Source of the DNA: Candidatus Pantoea varia
Lineage (GTDB): Bacteria > Pseudomonadota > Gammaproteobacteria > Enterobacterales > Enterobacteriaceae
Length of the DNA: 64,000 nucleotides
Assembly: GCF_900115075.1 (NCBI RefSeq)
Contig: NZ_FOVG01000002.1
Coordinates: forward strand, 248,001-312,000
Direction of reading: 5' to 3'
The notes below the pieces were generated by a model. The model did no database searches and was not told the DNA's origin. It was given only the letters and a program-made list of their open reading frames with translations. The first letter of the stretch is position 1. Every line of letters starts with the position of its first letter. The translations under genes were made by a program, and so were the position numbers. Below, one piece after another: positions 29,648 to 38,815 of the stretch.

Positions 29648-30771
29648 GTGAATATCGTGTTCCTGCCTTGAGAATCAGGCAAGGAGAAAACAGGCAACTT
29701 TATAGCCTCGCGATAGAAGGCAAACAGATAAGTAAAATCGCCGCGATATCTCGTATTCGTCGTGGCGAAGAGAGTCTAATTGGTTATCAACGGCCAGAGG
29801 TTCGCAATCATATTCGTGAAATTCAGCGTTATATCGAAAGCGTGAACCCAATGATCCCAAACCCTGTGATTATTGCTTTTGATCAGCGTGTACGCTTTGA
29901 ACCACTATCAGATAATGGTGATATTGGGCATCTGGTAATTCCCTTCTCTGAAGACAAAGATTTTGAGAAGCCTGGCTTTATTGTTGATGGACAACAACGT
30001 ACAGCAGCACTGCGGGATGCCGAGATAGACTCGTTTATGATGCCGGTATCAGCATTTATCGCCAATGATGCCGAAGAACAACGTGAACAATTTATGCTTG
30101 TGAACTCGACCAAACCGCTGCCTAAGACGTTATTATACGAATTGGCACCGCATACTCATGGCCGACTTCCATCCGATCTGCAGATGCGTAAATTTCCATC
30201 GCTTCTGACTCAGAGGCTTAACTTTGGTGAAGGTCCTCTGGCCGGCCGCATTAAGACTGCGACGAACCCTGATGGAGTGATTGCCGACAACTCAATGATC
30301 AAGATGATCGATTCCAGCCTGCGTGATGGGGCGTTGTACCGCTTCCGTGACCCAGCGACTGGATTGGGGGATGAAGGTAAAATGGTTAAACTGTTAAATA
30401 ACTTCTGGTCAGCGGTGGAGACTGTTTTTACTGATGACTGGGATAAAAAGCCTCGCTATTCCCGCTTGTTACACGGCGTTGGCATCTTCGCGCTGGGTAG
30501 TTTGATGGATGAAATCGATCACGTGCATCAGGAATACAAAGGTGAAACCGGCTGGACCGATATCCCTTCATATATCCGCTTCGTTGAAGAGTTAAATCGA
30601 ATTAAGCCGCTATGCGCTTGGAGTAGTGGGACGTGGGACTTTGGCACTGACATCGATGGCCAGCGCATTATTCGTAAATGGAATGAGTTGCAGAACCTGT
30701 CGAAAGATATTTCGTTAGTGACAGATTATTTGGTCACAAGTTACATAAAAACGGCTAACGCAAACATCTAA
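29644..30771 (+). CDS. dpdB: DpdB, ParB/DndB-like partner of DpdA
   Basis: A 375-residue protein with the DGQQR motif at residues 115-119 inside IVDGQQRTAALRDAEI, typical of the DGQHR/ParB-nuclease-like family that includes DndB. In the characterised dpd system DpdB is needed together with DpdA to put preQ0 into DNA and has ATPase activity. Residues 130-160 (AEEQREQFMLVNSTKPLPK) are also typical of the family. Start coupled to dpdA by ATGA. The gene ends 63 bases before the convergent dpdD. Confidence 0.9.
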   Translation: MSEYRVPALRIRQGENRQLYSLAIEGKQISKIAAISRIRRGEESLIGYQRPEVRNHIREIQRYIESVNPMIPNPVIIAFDQRVRFEPLSDNGDIGHLVIPFSEDKDFEKPGFIVDGQQRTAALRDAEIDSFMMPVSAFIANDAEEQREQFMLVNSTKPLPKTLLYELAPHTHGRLPSDLQMRKFPSLLTQRLNFGEGPLAGRIKTATNPDGVIADNSMIKMIDSSLRDGALYRFRDPATGLGDEGKMVKLLNNFWSAVETVFTDDWDKKPRYSRLLHGVGIFALGSLMDEIDHVHQEYKGETGWTDIPSYIRFVEELNRIKPLCAWSSGTWDFGTDIDGQRIIRKWNELQNLSKDISLVTDYLVTSYIKTANANI

Positions 30772-30788
30772 AATATGGGCGAAAGGCG

Positions 30789-30829
30789 AATGCCGGTCAC
30801 TAAAGTTGACCGGCATTAGGCGAAAGCCT
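30789..30829. terminator. Bidirectional terminator between the dpd modification and restriction transcripts
   Basis: An eleven-pair perfect stem AATGCCGGTCA/TGACCGGCATT with a seven-base loop, next to a second small hairpin AGGC-GAAA-GCCT. It lies midway between convergent dpdB and dpdD and can stop both transcripts. Confidence 0.75.
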
Positions 30830-30833
30830 TTGT

Positions 30834-33023
30834 TTATTCTGCAACGCTCATAGATTGTTGAACGTGGGCAATAAATGCATTAAGAATAGAACCTGCACCT
30901 TTGCCTTTAGGATAAATCAGATCGCGGCGATGTGGGGTTACGGCATACAGTGCCTGATGTTTTGCACTTGTGGCGGCGAAAATAAAGTAATCAGCCTGCT
31001 TTGCTAAATTGACCAGCTTGTCCGTCGCGGTATGGTCATGATTCACATCTACCCTGACTCCCTTGAAGAGTGCCTCAATCATTCCACGAGCCCGTCGTGC
31101 AGCCCCTTCCGTCAGTGTATAAATGGCGATACGCTTCCCTAAAAGATCCGGAAGCGTCTTAAGTTCGCTCTTATCGCATCCCAGTGCCTCTGGTGGAAAT
31201 ACAGCATCAGCGCCATTACCTAATACGTCAATAGCTAAATTGCGCATAATGGTGCGGGTAGGATGATCGAGGCGCGGCCAAACGCTCGAGGCACAAGACT
31301 GAATATCCATCCACAATGCGTTACGTACGGAGTTATCCAGGTCTGGTGCATCCAGGAACAACTCCATCAGTTCTCCCAACGTTAGCAAGTTCTTTAGCGA
31401 TCCACTGCGCTCAATGATCAACTGTAACGTAGCGACAAATAACTGATAATCAGTGAGGGAGATCGAACCTTGTAGGAAATGCTCTGCCGCCAGTGTTGCC
31501 AGTTTGACATCTGCCTGGCTGACACTTTGCTCCATCGCGAGTATATCCATCCATTTGACCCAAGTTGTGCTCAGCAATAGAACTTGGTTTTTCTCCAGCC
31601 ATTCGATAAAAGCAGGCATGGCGTTGCGTAGCGTTGGAAATGCATGCGGTGGAAAATCCTTCGACAGCAGTCGAATAAAGGTTGTTTCATGAAATGTGAC
31701 TATTGGCCAGTGCTCACTCTCTAGCGCGACAATTTGTAGCAGAACATTACCATCGACATCAGGTTCGGATAGACGTGAAAACCAACAATCCCAACCGTTA
31801 ATGCTTGTAGTGGTAAGTCGGTTAATACTCTCAATTAGCGCATTCAGCAGAGGGACTCTCTGCGCTTGCTCAAGAAGTTGAGTGTCCGCGTTGCGGAGCA
31901 TTTCGGCGTAGGATCCCAATATCTCAGTTGTTGCAGTCAGAGAGCTCTGCAGATAACTAGCCAGTGATTCTAGAGATGTTGGAGGCTGCGAGAATAAGAC
32001 GGGGGCTGATAACGGAGTTTCATTAGAGTTGCCTTTCAGATCGCCCCAGTGCTGTAATTCCTGAAGCCAACCTGACTTAAGCACTTCAGGCAGTGCACTG
32101 AGTAGGGTTTTATCACCTACCAGTGCGACCCCGATTGCCCAGCTTTTCCATGCGTTTAACTCCTCCTCCTCGCTTCCTAGCAGCGGAACTTGCATAAAGA
32201 GCGGATAGAGAGCAAGGAAAGCGGGGCGCAAAGCCGATGGCATTTCCTGCGTGTAGCTCAGGGCACCATGGCCCAGATAGCGGTGCTGATAAGCGACAAG
32301 CAGCATTCTGGTCAGCGACGAGGGAATGCGTCCTCGGATCAGGTCGGGCAGATCCTGGTGGTTTAGCAGGGCATCCCAATTTTGCCATTTCCCGGCCTGC
32401 TGAAACTCAAGTAGCAGCAGATTGCGTTTGGAGAGCAGACCGTTATCGCGCAGTTCTTGCAGGAAATTATTGCTTGCCTCTACTTCTTTTTGATTTGTTG
32501 CTAGCATGAAATCACTGAGGATACGGCCAAACGGACGCTTGCGGGTGCGAACGAGCGATGGGCGCAGTCGGAACAGATCGATCACCTCCTTCAAGGCGGC
32601 AAAAACCCGCTTTTTCGCCTGCTTATCCTCACGTTTGCCTTCCAGCAACTCAATACGAATAAACCCTGTTGGGCTATGTTCCAGCAGTACGGTTTCCGCC
32701 GCGAGAGTGGGGCCAAAAGTCGGGCTCAGGTAAATTCGGCGCTCGGGGGTAACGTCGGCTGAACCAAGCCGGGCGTTGATAACTTTGGTGAGTTCCTGCA
32801 GGGTACGTTCATCTTCCGCCATCGCGAAGAAAACCCAGTGTTGGCGGTCGCACCAGGGCAGAATAATTGGCCATTCACCGTCCAGTGCGCTCTTCACCAA
32901 AGGCAACAGCGCGCTTTTTTGCTCGGCAGCGTAAGCGCCGGGGGCGTCGCTCAGCAGTTTTTCGAGGCTTAGCAAATTGTTTTCGCCAAAGAAGGCTCGA
33001 AGCCAAGAGGGGATGTTATTCAT
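30834..33023 (-). CDS. dpdD: DpdD, dpd-associated protein of unknown activity
   Basis: A 729-residue protein from the ATG at 33023, which overlaps the dpdK stop by eight bases; an upstream TTG at 33059 is less likely. It has no motif I can tie to an enzyme. It starts MNNIPSWLRAFFGENNLLSL, has a Lys/Arg-rich stretch near residues 140-170, and is rich in long Leu-containing helices. The C-terminal quarter (LLGKRIAIYTLTEGAARRARGMIEALF, then DYFIFAATSAKHQALYAV) looks like an alpha/beta domain. The name follows size and position as the last gene of the operon. The role is presumably in restriction. Confidence 0.78.
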   Translation of the reverse strand: MNNIPSWLRAFFGENNLLSLEKLLSDAPGAYAAEQKSALLPLVKSALDGEWPIILPWCDRQHWVFFAMAEDERTLQELTKVINARLGSADVTPERRIYLSPTFGPTLAAETVLLEHSPTGFIRIELLEGKREDKQAKKRVFAALKEVIDLFRLRPSLVRTRKRPFGRILSDFMLATNQKEVEASNNFLQELRDNGLLSKRNLLLLEFQQAGKWQNWDALLNHQDLPDLIRGRIPSSLTRMLLVAYQHRYLGHGALSYTQEMPSALRPAFLALYPLFMQVPLLGSEEEELNAWKSWAIGVALVGDKTLLSALPEVLKSGWLQELQHWGDLKGNSNETPLSAPVLFSQPPTSLESLASYLQSSLTATTEILGSYAEMLRNADTQLLEQAQRVPLLNALIESINRLTTTSINGWDCWFSRLSEPDVDGNVLLQIVALESEHWPIVTFHETTFIRLLSKDFPPHAFPTLRNAMPAFIEWLEKNQVLLLSTTWVKWMDILAMEQSVSQADVKLATLAAEHFLQGSISLTDYQLFVATLQLIIERSGSLKNLLTLGELMELFLDAPDLDNSVRNALWMDIQSCASSVWPRLDHPTRTIMRNLAIDVLGNGADAVFPPEALGCDKSELKTLPDLLGKRIAIYTLTEGAARRARGMIEALFKGVRVDVNHDHTATDKLVNLAKQADYFIFAATSAKHQALYAVTPHRRDLIYPKGKGAGSILNAFIAHVQQSMSVAE

Positions 33024-33546
33024 CGCTGTCACCGAAGATATATTGCCCACCGAATTCAATCAGTGCGTCAGAAATGAGGGTTTTGTTGCTGGAGAACAGC
33101 AAATGCTCATCATTAAGGTTCGCACCGCTCCAAGTGTAGTTCATCGAACCTTTCAGAAAGAAGTGCTTTGTTAACATCCCTTTGGCATGTAGGTTCTCAT
33201 AATAGGAGTATTGCATATCATGATGCGGCGAAAGTCTTGCCTGCAGTCGCTCAACAAACACTTTGTTAAGCGTGTCCGGGCGAGTGACAATCCTGAGTGG
33301 GCAGCCGTTATTCACCGCCGTAGCCAGTAGTTCTTGGAAACTGATCATTCTGGCCCCCCACGACGGATCAAGAAAACTCCATTGCCCCCCGCGATTATCA
33401 ATGACGTCAAAATCACTCATCCATGGCGAGATCAGCCAGATGAGTTCAGGGTACAGGATAAGCCCACTGAACTGCGCACTTAGTACTTCCCGCAGTTGTC
33501 GCTGTCCGAGAGGTCCGTGGAGAAATATTTGTCGTTGCTCTTCCAT
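33016..33546 (-). CDS. dpdK: DpdK, phospholipase D-like nuclease
   Basis: A 176-residue protein with a single PLD-type catalytic motif: H120 and K122 in NLHAKGML, then GSMN at 133-136 and a downstream NDEH. The N-terminal part has the strand LIYLISPWMSDF-like (here LIWLISPWMSDFDV) seen before the first half-site of such nucleases. PLD nucleases with one motif act as dimers. It is the best candidate for the DNA-cutting component of the dpd restriction machine. It overlaps dpdD by eight bases and follows dpdJ by 12 bases. Confidence 0.87.
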   Translation of the reverse strand: MEEQRQIFLHGPLGQRQLREVLSAQFSGLILYPELIWLISPWMSDFDVIDNRGGQWSFLDPSWGARMISFQELLATAVNNGCPLRIVTRPDTLNKVFVERLQARLSPHHDMQYSYYENLHAKGMLTKHFFLKGSMNYTWSGANLNDEHLLFSSNKTLISDALIEFGGQYIFGDSDE

Positions 33547-33558
33547 TAATCGTTCTCC

Positions 33559-36500
33559 TTACTGCAGGGCTTCAGCCAGTTCGACTCGCAACACGATGTT
33601 GCCGCCTCGATAGTCGACGGCCCCCATTCTAGGATAGAGATGCAGGCCGAAATAATCGACAGGCGTCAGTTGTAATGCGGACACAGTCTTTACCACCTGC
33701 TGGCGGGCTTCCCGGGGGATCAATAATTCAGCAAAACCTTCGCGAGAGATCGCCGTGTGGATCTGCGAAAGCCAGTCGCTGTCTGTCACATCAACCTGCG
33801 TCGCAGGTTGCCAGAACAAGGTGCTGAGCAACAGCCTTTCTGTGAGTTTTGGCCCGTTGTCAAAGGGGTTGTAGTAGCTGAGTATCGACTGGCGGATGGT
33901 ATTGCCACGTTGCCACAGCATGCCCTGAATCTGGCAAAAACGGTCGAAAATTTTTGTGACATTCGCTCCGGGGAGTTCCTGAACTGCCTGGGTATGGGCG
34001 AAAATGTTCAGGTTAATCTCATAACCAGCTTTGGCCTCCAGCGCCCGCCATTCGCGCAGATAGTCCAGCAAGCGGCGATCGTAAGAAGGCTGGCTACCAG
34101 GGCGAAGGATGCGGGTATGCAGCACAGACATAAAGCTATGAGAAAGAGCAAATCCTTGTTTTTTTAGCTCAGCGCGTAGGTGTCCATTCGCCATCCGGCG
34201 ATCATGATGGCTCCCCGCCAAGCGCAGATCGTTCAGGGTCTGCTGCAATTTGGTGTTTGAAGGAAGTCGTGAGAGCAGTTCAAAGAGGTCGTCATCGATT
34301 TGCTCGTAGTCGCTGGCGGCAAAGCTACGAATAAACAGATTCAGCAGGGCGACCGGATCACTGTGGAACGCTTCTTCGAGGCGGGTGACAATCCCGCAAC
34401 CCCCAGGCTCTGATTCGGTGAGCCAGATGTCGAGTTGCTCCCCATCAAGAACGGCGTCAACGAGCAGTCCTCTGTCATCCACCTCAGGCAGCAACAGATG
34501 GCTGGTCTGTTTTACGGCACCTAAAAAGGTGTTGATCAACAACGTCTGGAGCCACTGGCAAAAAGAGGCATTTTGGCTGAGGTCGTCAGTCAATACGGCG
34601 CTATGCGTATCAAGCATTGCAAGTAGTTCCGGCTCGTTGAACAGACTCCTCAACTGCTGCTGTAACTCCTGGCGCTCCGCTGAACCCTCTCCATCTTCGT
34701 TGTTTTCAAAAATGTTTTCAGCTTGGAACAGCGAATCGGCAATTGTCGCCAGCGACTCTCTGCCCTCCGGCGTGCGCAGAACGTGAATTGCATCCGCGAG
34801 GGCTGTGCTGCTGACAACTTCTTTGGTCAGCGCCGCCATATAGCACTCGTAGATCCAGTCAGCGGTGAAACTGTCATATTCAAAACGAGCTTCACTGCTA
34901 ATACAGCGGTGGAAATAGAGCGTTCTGAGAGATCCGGCTAACTTTGTATCATTCATGACCTGCTGATGCAGTGCGGAAGGTAGCGTAAAACTCAGTTTCA
35001 TGCCATCCACCCACTGGCGGGCACCAACTGCGACCGGGTGACCGTTTTCAACCCATCTGAAATTCACCCAGGCCTGCTGTTTGCTTTTACTGCGCAGCGA
35101 AGCGCTGGCGGCGGTGGCATAACGCGTCAGATCAAGAGGTGTCATATGTTGATGTGTATAAAACGTGGCGGACCGCAACACTGTGCTCCATGGCCCTGCG
35201 GGGATCGCCATCGCTTCGGCACGGGCATCAGTGGAAAAGTGAGTGTGCCACGTCAGCTGAGAATTACTCTTCTCAGTCAGATTTTGTTTGAAATCAAGAG
35301 CTCGGGTAATAATTTGCAGAGGACGAATGACTTTTAGCTGCGATGCATCCGCAAGGGTTACCAGACACTCCGGCTGCCAGTTATCACCAAATGCCTCGTT
35401 GATCTCGAAATCGACGTCTGAAACTTGGTTCAGTTGCGGCACAAAATTGTTTGGCACCAGCCAATCGGCTTCCAGATCGGAATAAATGGCGTAGCGCTTG
35501 GAGATGCGACCCGGTGCAAACTCCTTCAGGCCCTGAGTAAATGGCAGATTTTCATATTTCGTAAAGCGGCGTTCAAGCTGGATGCTCAGTTCAGGCAAGT
35601 TCAACTCGCTAAAGAGGGCTGCTGGAATAAACGAAGGCAGTGGTGAACGTCCCGTCGATCTGTCTGCGCCGGGAATACCCATCAGCGACCACCGGGTTGT
35701 CAATTGGCGCTTCAAGGTCGGGAGCAACTCCATCATGATAGAGCGCGGCGGAGACCACATAACGCGCTGAAGTTGCGGCTCGGTAATTTTGAGCGCGTAG
35801 AATAAGTATTGTTCCAGTTCCTGCTGAGAGACATTCTTTTCCAGCACAGCGGAAATCAAAGTGAGCATGCGCTCCAGATGCCCTTGCTGCTCTTTGCTTT
35901 TGGGCGGATTGTTCAGCAATGACCAGATGTTACTGCCGGGGATCTTCATACTTAGCCAGTCCAGAGTTGCCATCGCAGCCTGCATTTTCTGGATATGAAT
36001 ATTGCCTAGAGGAAGCGACTGGCCCTTGATTTCCGGTGTCACCAACTCCTCATAACGTTGGTACACCACGCGATCGCGACCGAATTCTGACAGCACGACC
36101 ACCATCCATGGGCGCATGGTTCTTGAGCGCCCTGCACGGCCTTTGCGTTGAAGATAAGAGGCGACGTTGCGCGGCGCTTTATGCTGAACCACTACCCCGA
36201 CTGAAGGATCGTTAAAGCCGACTTCCAGCGAGGCGGTTGCTACGACAATGTCGGCTTTAGGATTGACTCCAGCGTCCTGGCTGGATGTCCGCGCCACGAT
36301 GGCACGATCGAGATTATCAAGAGGATGCCCAATATCGATCACCATTCGCCAATTTTGACCGGCAAGGGTCAATGCATCGGAAGCACCAGTGTTTTCGTTA
36401 CGCTGAGCTGCCAGCGGAGTTTCGTTAGGCACGAGTTGTTGTCCGCGCGTACGCCACCCTTCGGCATCGCAAAGCTGGTGGTAGAGGCGGTTATTGATAT

Positions 36501-37989
36501 CAAGATCGTCGGTAAAGACGAAGGTTTTGCGTCCCCAAGTGCCGTGTGACTTGGCTTTGCGGGTATCCATAATCCGGCGTGCCAGCATACTGGTTTGGAT
36601 GGTGGTAGAAAGCAGCGCCGTTTGCGAAACGGGATCGCCTCGCAGTGCCAACAGATATTCAGCCCCTTCGTCTACCATCTCCAGGAAAGCGGGCTCAATG
36701 AGCATGACATGCTTTTTGTTGGCCCCTACCAGGTCTGCGAAGAACCGCTCAGCATCGCTCAACGTTGCCGAGAGGCCCACAAAATGCGGGCGGCAGCGCG
36801 CCAGTTGCATCCAGCGACGAAGAAGATAGGCGGTTTGTGCGCCGCTGTTGCCTGAATAGGTATGGACCTCATCGAGCAGAACCACCGGCGGTGCAACTAC
36901 GTTCATGCCGACGCCGAACAGATGGCTGGCCTTGTTGTTACCTAGATGCTGGTTGAGCATTTCAGTGGTGGTAAACAAAATATCCGGTGGGTTATTCATC
37001 AATGAGACGCGGGTGAGCACCACTTCATCTTCACCCACGCTGTGTGTGCAGTGCGTACAGCGCAAGATCTCTTTGCCCTGGCGGATATCTTCCGCTTTCC
37101 AGCGCATTTCGCCTTGGCATTTAGGAGTGCTGCAGCGTAGCAGATCAAAAGGAAGATCTTTGTCTTTATCAACGTACTGGATGCTGTACGGCGTATCGCC
37201 AAAGAAGGAGCCAATGCGGATTTTTCGCCCGGAAAGTTTCTGTGCCTGGGTGTCCACTTCGCGGCATTTTCCCCAAGTCTCCATAAACTGATCTTTAAGC
37301 AACTCTTTACGCGGATAAAGAGCCAGTGAGCGAACCCGCGCCGAGCAATCGCGTTGCAGATCGTTGATAAGTGACGTTAGAGCAGGCAGATAAAATGCCA
37401 GGGTTTTACCGCTGCCAGTGCCGGCACATACGATGGTGGCGGTTGCTTCTTTGGCGTGTGGGTGGCTGCTGTGAAAATCCCATGCCCTCAGGATGCGCGC
37501 CGTCGCCTTGGACTGAAAACCGGCTATGGAGAAATCACCGATAAGCGTTTTCAGGGCCTGACGTTTAATGTCGTTCATCCACTCAACGTCGGACCATTGA
37601 TTCAGCACCTCTTCAGCCGGATGTATCCTTGCCGGGTAACTGCGCGGGCGGCGGATAAAGCGATAGTCAGCCACCAGCGACCGCGTGCGATTCAACTGCT
37701 GGCCGCGAAACCACTGGCGCTGATGGCGAAACAGATGAACAGATTCCGCCATACGAGTGCGATAAAGCCTCATTCCCGGAGTATTGGGGATGCTAAATAA
37801 CATCGCGGCGTCTTGAAGATCCTGCATCAGCACTTTGCCATTATCATCAGGAAAATGGTGGGCAAACAGGGACAGGATATCCGCATCCGTAAAGGCACCT
37901 TCCGTGTCTCCCCAGACCAGCAACTCGGCTTCGCGCCCTTCGAGCACGTCTAGCGCCGCATGCAGACGACTTATATCCTCAACAGTCAT
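33559..37989 (-). CDS. dpdJ: DpdJ, large DEAD/DEAH-type helicase
   Basis: A 1476-residue superfamily 2 helicase. Walker A is AGTGSGKT at residues 189-196, the DEVH box is in VVLLDEVHTYSG near residue 375, and motif VI is QRKGRAGRSRTMRP near residue 635. A four-cysteine zinc module (CSTPKC with CTHCTH) lies between Walker A and the DEVH box. The C-terminal 800 residues are family-specific and may recognise DNA. It is probably a motor that moves along DNA for the restriction function. Four bases separate it from dpdI. Confidence 0.88.
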   Translation of the reverse strand: MTVEDISRLHAALDVLEGREAELLVWGDTEGAFTDADILSLFAHHFPDDNGKVLMQDLQDAAMLFSIPNTPGMRLYRTRMAESVHLFRHQRQWFRGQQLNRTRSLVADYRFIRRPRSYPARIHPAEEVLNQWSDVEWMNDIKRQALKTLIGDFSIAGFQSKATARILRAWDFHSSHPHAKEATATIVCAGTGSGKTLAFYLPALTSLINDLQRDCSARVRSLALYPRKELLKDQFMETWGKCREVDTQAQKLSGRKIRIGSFFGDTPYSIQYVDKDKDLPFDLLRCSTPKCQGEMRWKAEDIRQGKEILRCTHCTHSVGEDEVVLTRVSLMNNPPDILFTTTEMLNQHLGNNKASHLFGVGMNVVAPPVVLLDEVHTYSGNSGAQTAYLLRRWMQLARCRPHFVGLSATLSDAERFFADLVGANKKHVMLIEPAFLEMVDEGAEYLLALRGDPVSQTALLSTTIQTSMLARRIMDTRKAKSHGTWGRKTFVFTDDLDINNRLYHQLCDAEGWRTRGQQLVPNETPLAAQRNENTGASDALTLAGQNWRMVIDIGHPLDNLDRAIVARTSSQDAGVNPKADIVVATASLEVGFNDPSVGVVVQHKAPRNVASYLQRKGRAGRSRTMRPWMVVVLSEFGRDRVVYQRYEELVTPEIKGQSLPLGNIHIQKMQAAMATLDWLSMKIPGSNIWSLLNNPPKSKEQQGHLERMLTLISAVLEKNVSQQELEQYLFYALKITEPQLQRVMWSPPRSIMMELLPTLKRQLTTRWSLMGIPGADRSTGRSPLPSFIPAALFSELNLPELSIQLERRFTKYENLPFTQGLKEFAPGRISKRYAIYSDLEADWLVPNNFVPQLNQVSDVDFEINEAFGDNWQPECLVTLADASQLKVIRPLQIITRALDFKQNLTEKSNSQLTWHTHFSTDARAEAMAIPAGPWSTVLRSATFYTHQHMTPLDLTRYATAASASLRSKSKQQAWVNFRWVENGHPVAVGARQWVDGMKLSFTLPSALHQQVMNDTKLAGSLRTLYFHRCISSEARFEYDSFTADWIYECYMAALTKEVVSSTALADAIHVLRTPEGRESLATIADSLFQAENIFENNEDGEGSAERQELQQQLRSLFNEPELLAMLDTHSAVLTDDLSQNASFCQWLQTLLINTFLGAVKQTSHLLLPEVDDRGLLVDAVLDGEQLDIWLTESEPGGCGIVTRLEEAFHSDPVALLNLFIRSFAASDYEQIDDDLFELLSRLPSNTKLQQTLNDLRLAGSHHDRRMANGHLRAELKKQGFALSHSFMSVLHTRILRPGSQPSYDRRLLDYLREWRALEAKAGYEINLNIFAHTQAVQELPGANVTKIFDRFCQIQGMLWQRGNTIRQSILSYYNPFDNGPKLTERLLLSTLFWQPATQVDVTDSDWLSQIHTAISREGFAELLIPREARQQVVKTVSALQLTPVDYFGLHLYPRMGAVDYRGGNIVLRVELAEALQ

Positions 37990-37993
37990 GTCA

Positions 37994-38815
37994 CTATTTC
38001 CTTGTAATCACAAAGTCTTCCAACATGTCTTCATCTCGAAGCCACTCAAACACTTCTGTCGTCAGTGCACCCAGTGTCGGTTTGCTTCGCTGTGGGCCAT
38101 TGATTCGATCCAGGAAATGCTGCACCGCTTCAGGCCAGTCGGTTTTCATCATACCGCGCAGGGTGTTCAGGTGCTCCGCCATTGCCCGGATCTTCGTCAC
38201 GCTCTCGCCGCTCTCAGGCAAAGGCTGGATCAAGTCATCAAATTTGTCGCGTAGGCCTAAGTATTCGTCAGCAATTTCCTTCAATTTCTCGAGTTTCTGT
38301 TGGGCGTCAAGAGTTTTGCTGTCAACCTGAATCTGCTGATGCAGGATTTGTTGCCACTCTTCCCATGCGTTTTTCAGCTGGTCGCTCAGAGTGCGGTGCA
38401 GGCTGAGCGCCTGGCTCACGCAGTTGGTCAGGGAGTCATTCTGAATGATGTCATATGCTGTAGGCTCCTGCGTTGCGACCACTCCATCCAGCGGTTCATC
38501 CGAGGCTTGCGTTTCGGCAGCTACTTGGGTCTGATTATTCAGCCAGCGTCTCCACTGAGACAGCAAGTTATTGACACCGTTAACCACATTTTTGAGTTCA
38601 TTTCGTTGATCTTCTCTCCAGCTGACCCTCAGTTCAGACGGCAGAAGTTGTAGGGCCGTGTACTGGTATTTAAGGCGACCATAATGCCCAGCGACGGTGT
38701 CAGTTTTTGAGAGCACTATGCCGCATTTCTCAATAATCTGCGTGGCTTTACTCGCCTGGACGCTCAAATTCAGTTGCTTCTGCATCTCTGCAAGCTGTTG
38801 GCGTAATGTACTCAT
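37994..38815 (-). CDS. dpdI: DpdI, coiled-coil dpd accessory protein
   Basis: A 273-residue, highly helical protein with coiled-coil stretches (LRQQLAEMQKQLNLSVQAS at the start and LDAQQKLEKLKEIADEYLGLRDKFDDL in the middle). It has no catalytic motif and no signal peptide. The name follows its place and size between dpdH and dpdJ. The start is coupled to the dpdH stop by ATGA. A structural or bridging role is inference. Confidence 0.75.
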   Translation of the reverse strand: MSTLRQQLAEMQKQLNLSVQASKATQIIEKCGIVLSKTDTVAGHYGRLKYQYTALQLLPSELRVSWREDQRNELKNVVNGVNNLLSQWRRWLNNQTQVAAETQASDEPLDGVVATQEPTAYDIIQNDSLTNCVSQALSLHRTLSDQLKNAWEEWQQILHQQIQVDSKTLDAQQKLEKLKEIADEYLGLRDKFDDLIQPLPESGESVTKIRAMAEHLNTLRGMMKTDWPEAVQHFLDRINGPQRSKPTLGALTTEVFEWLRDEDMLEDFVITRK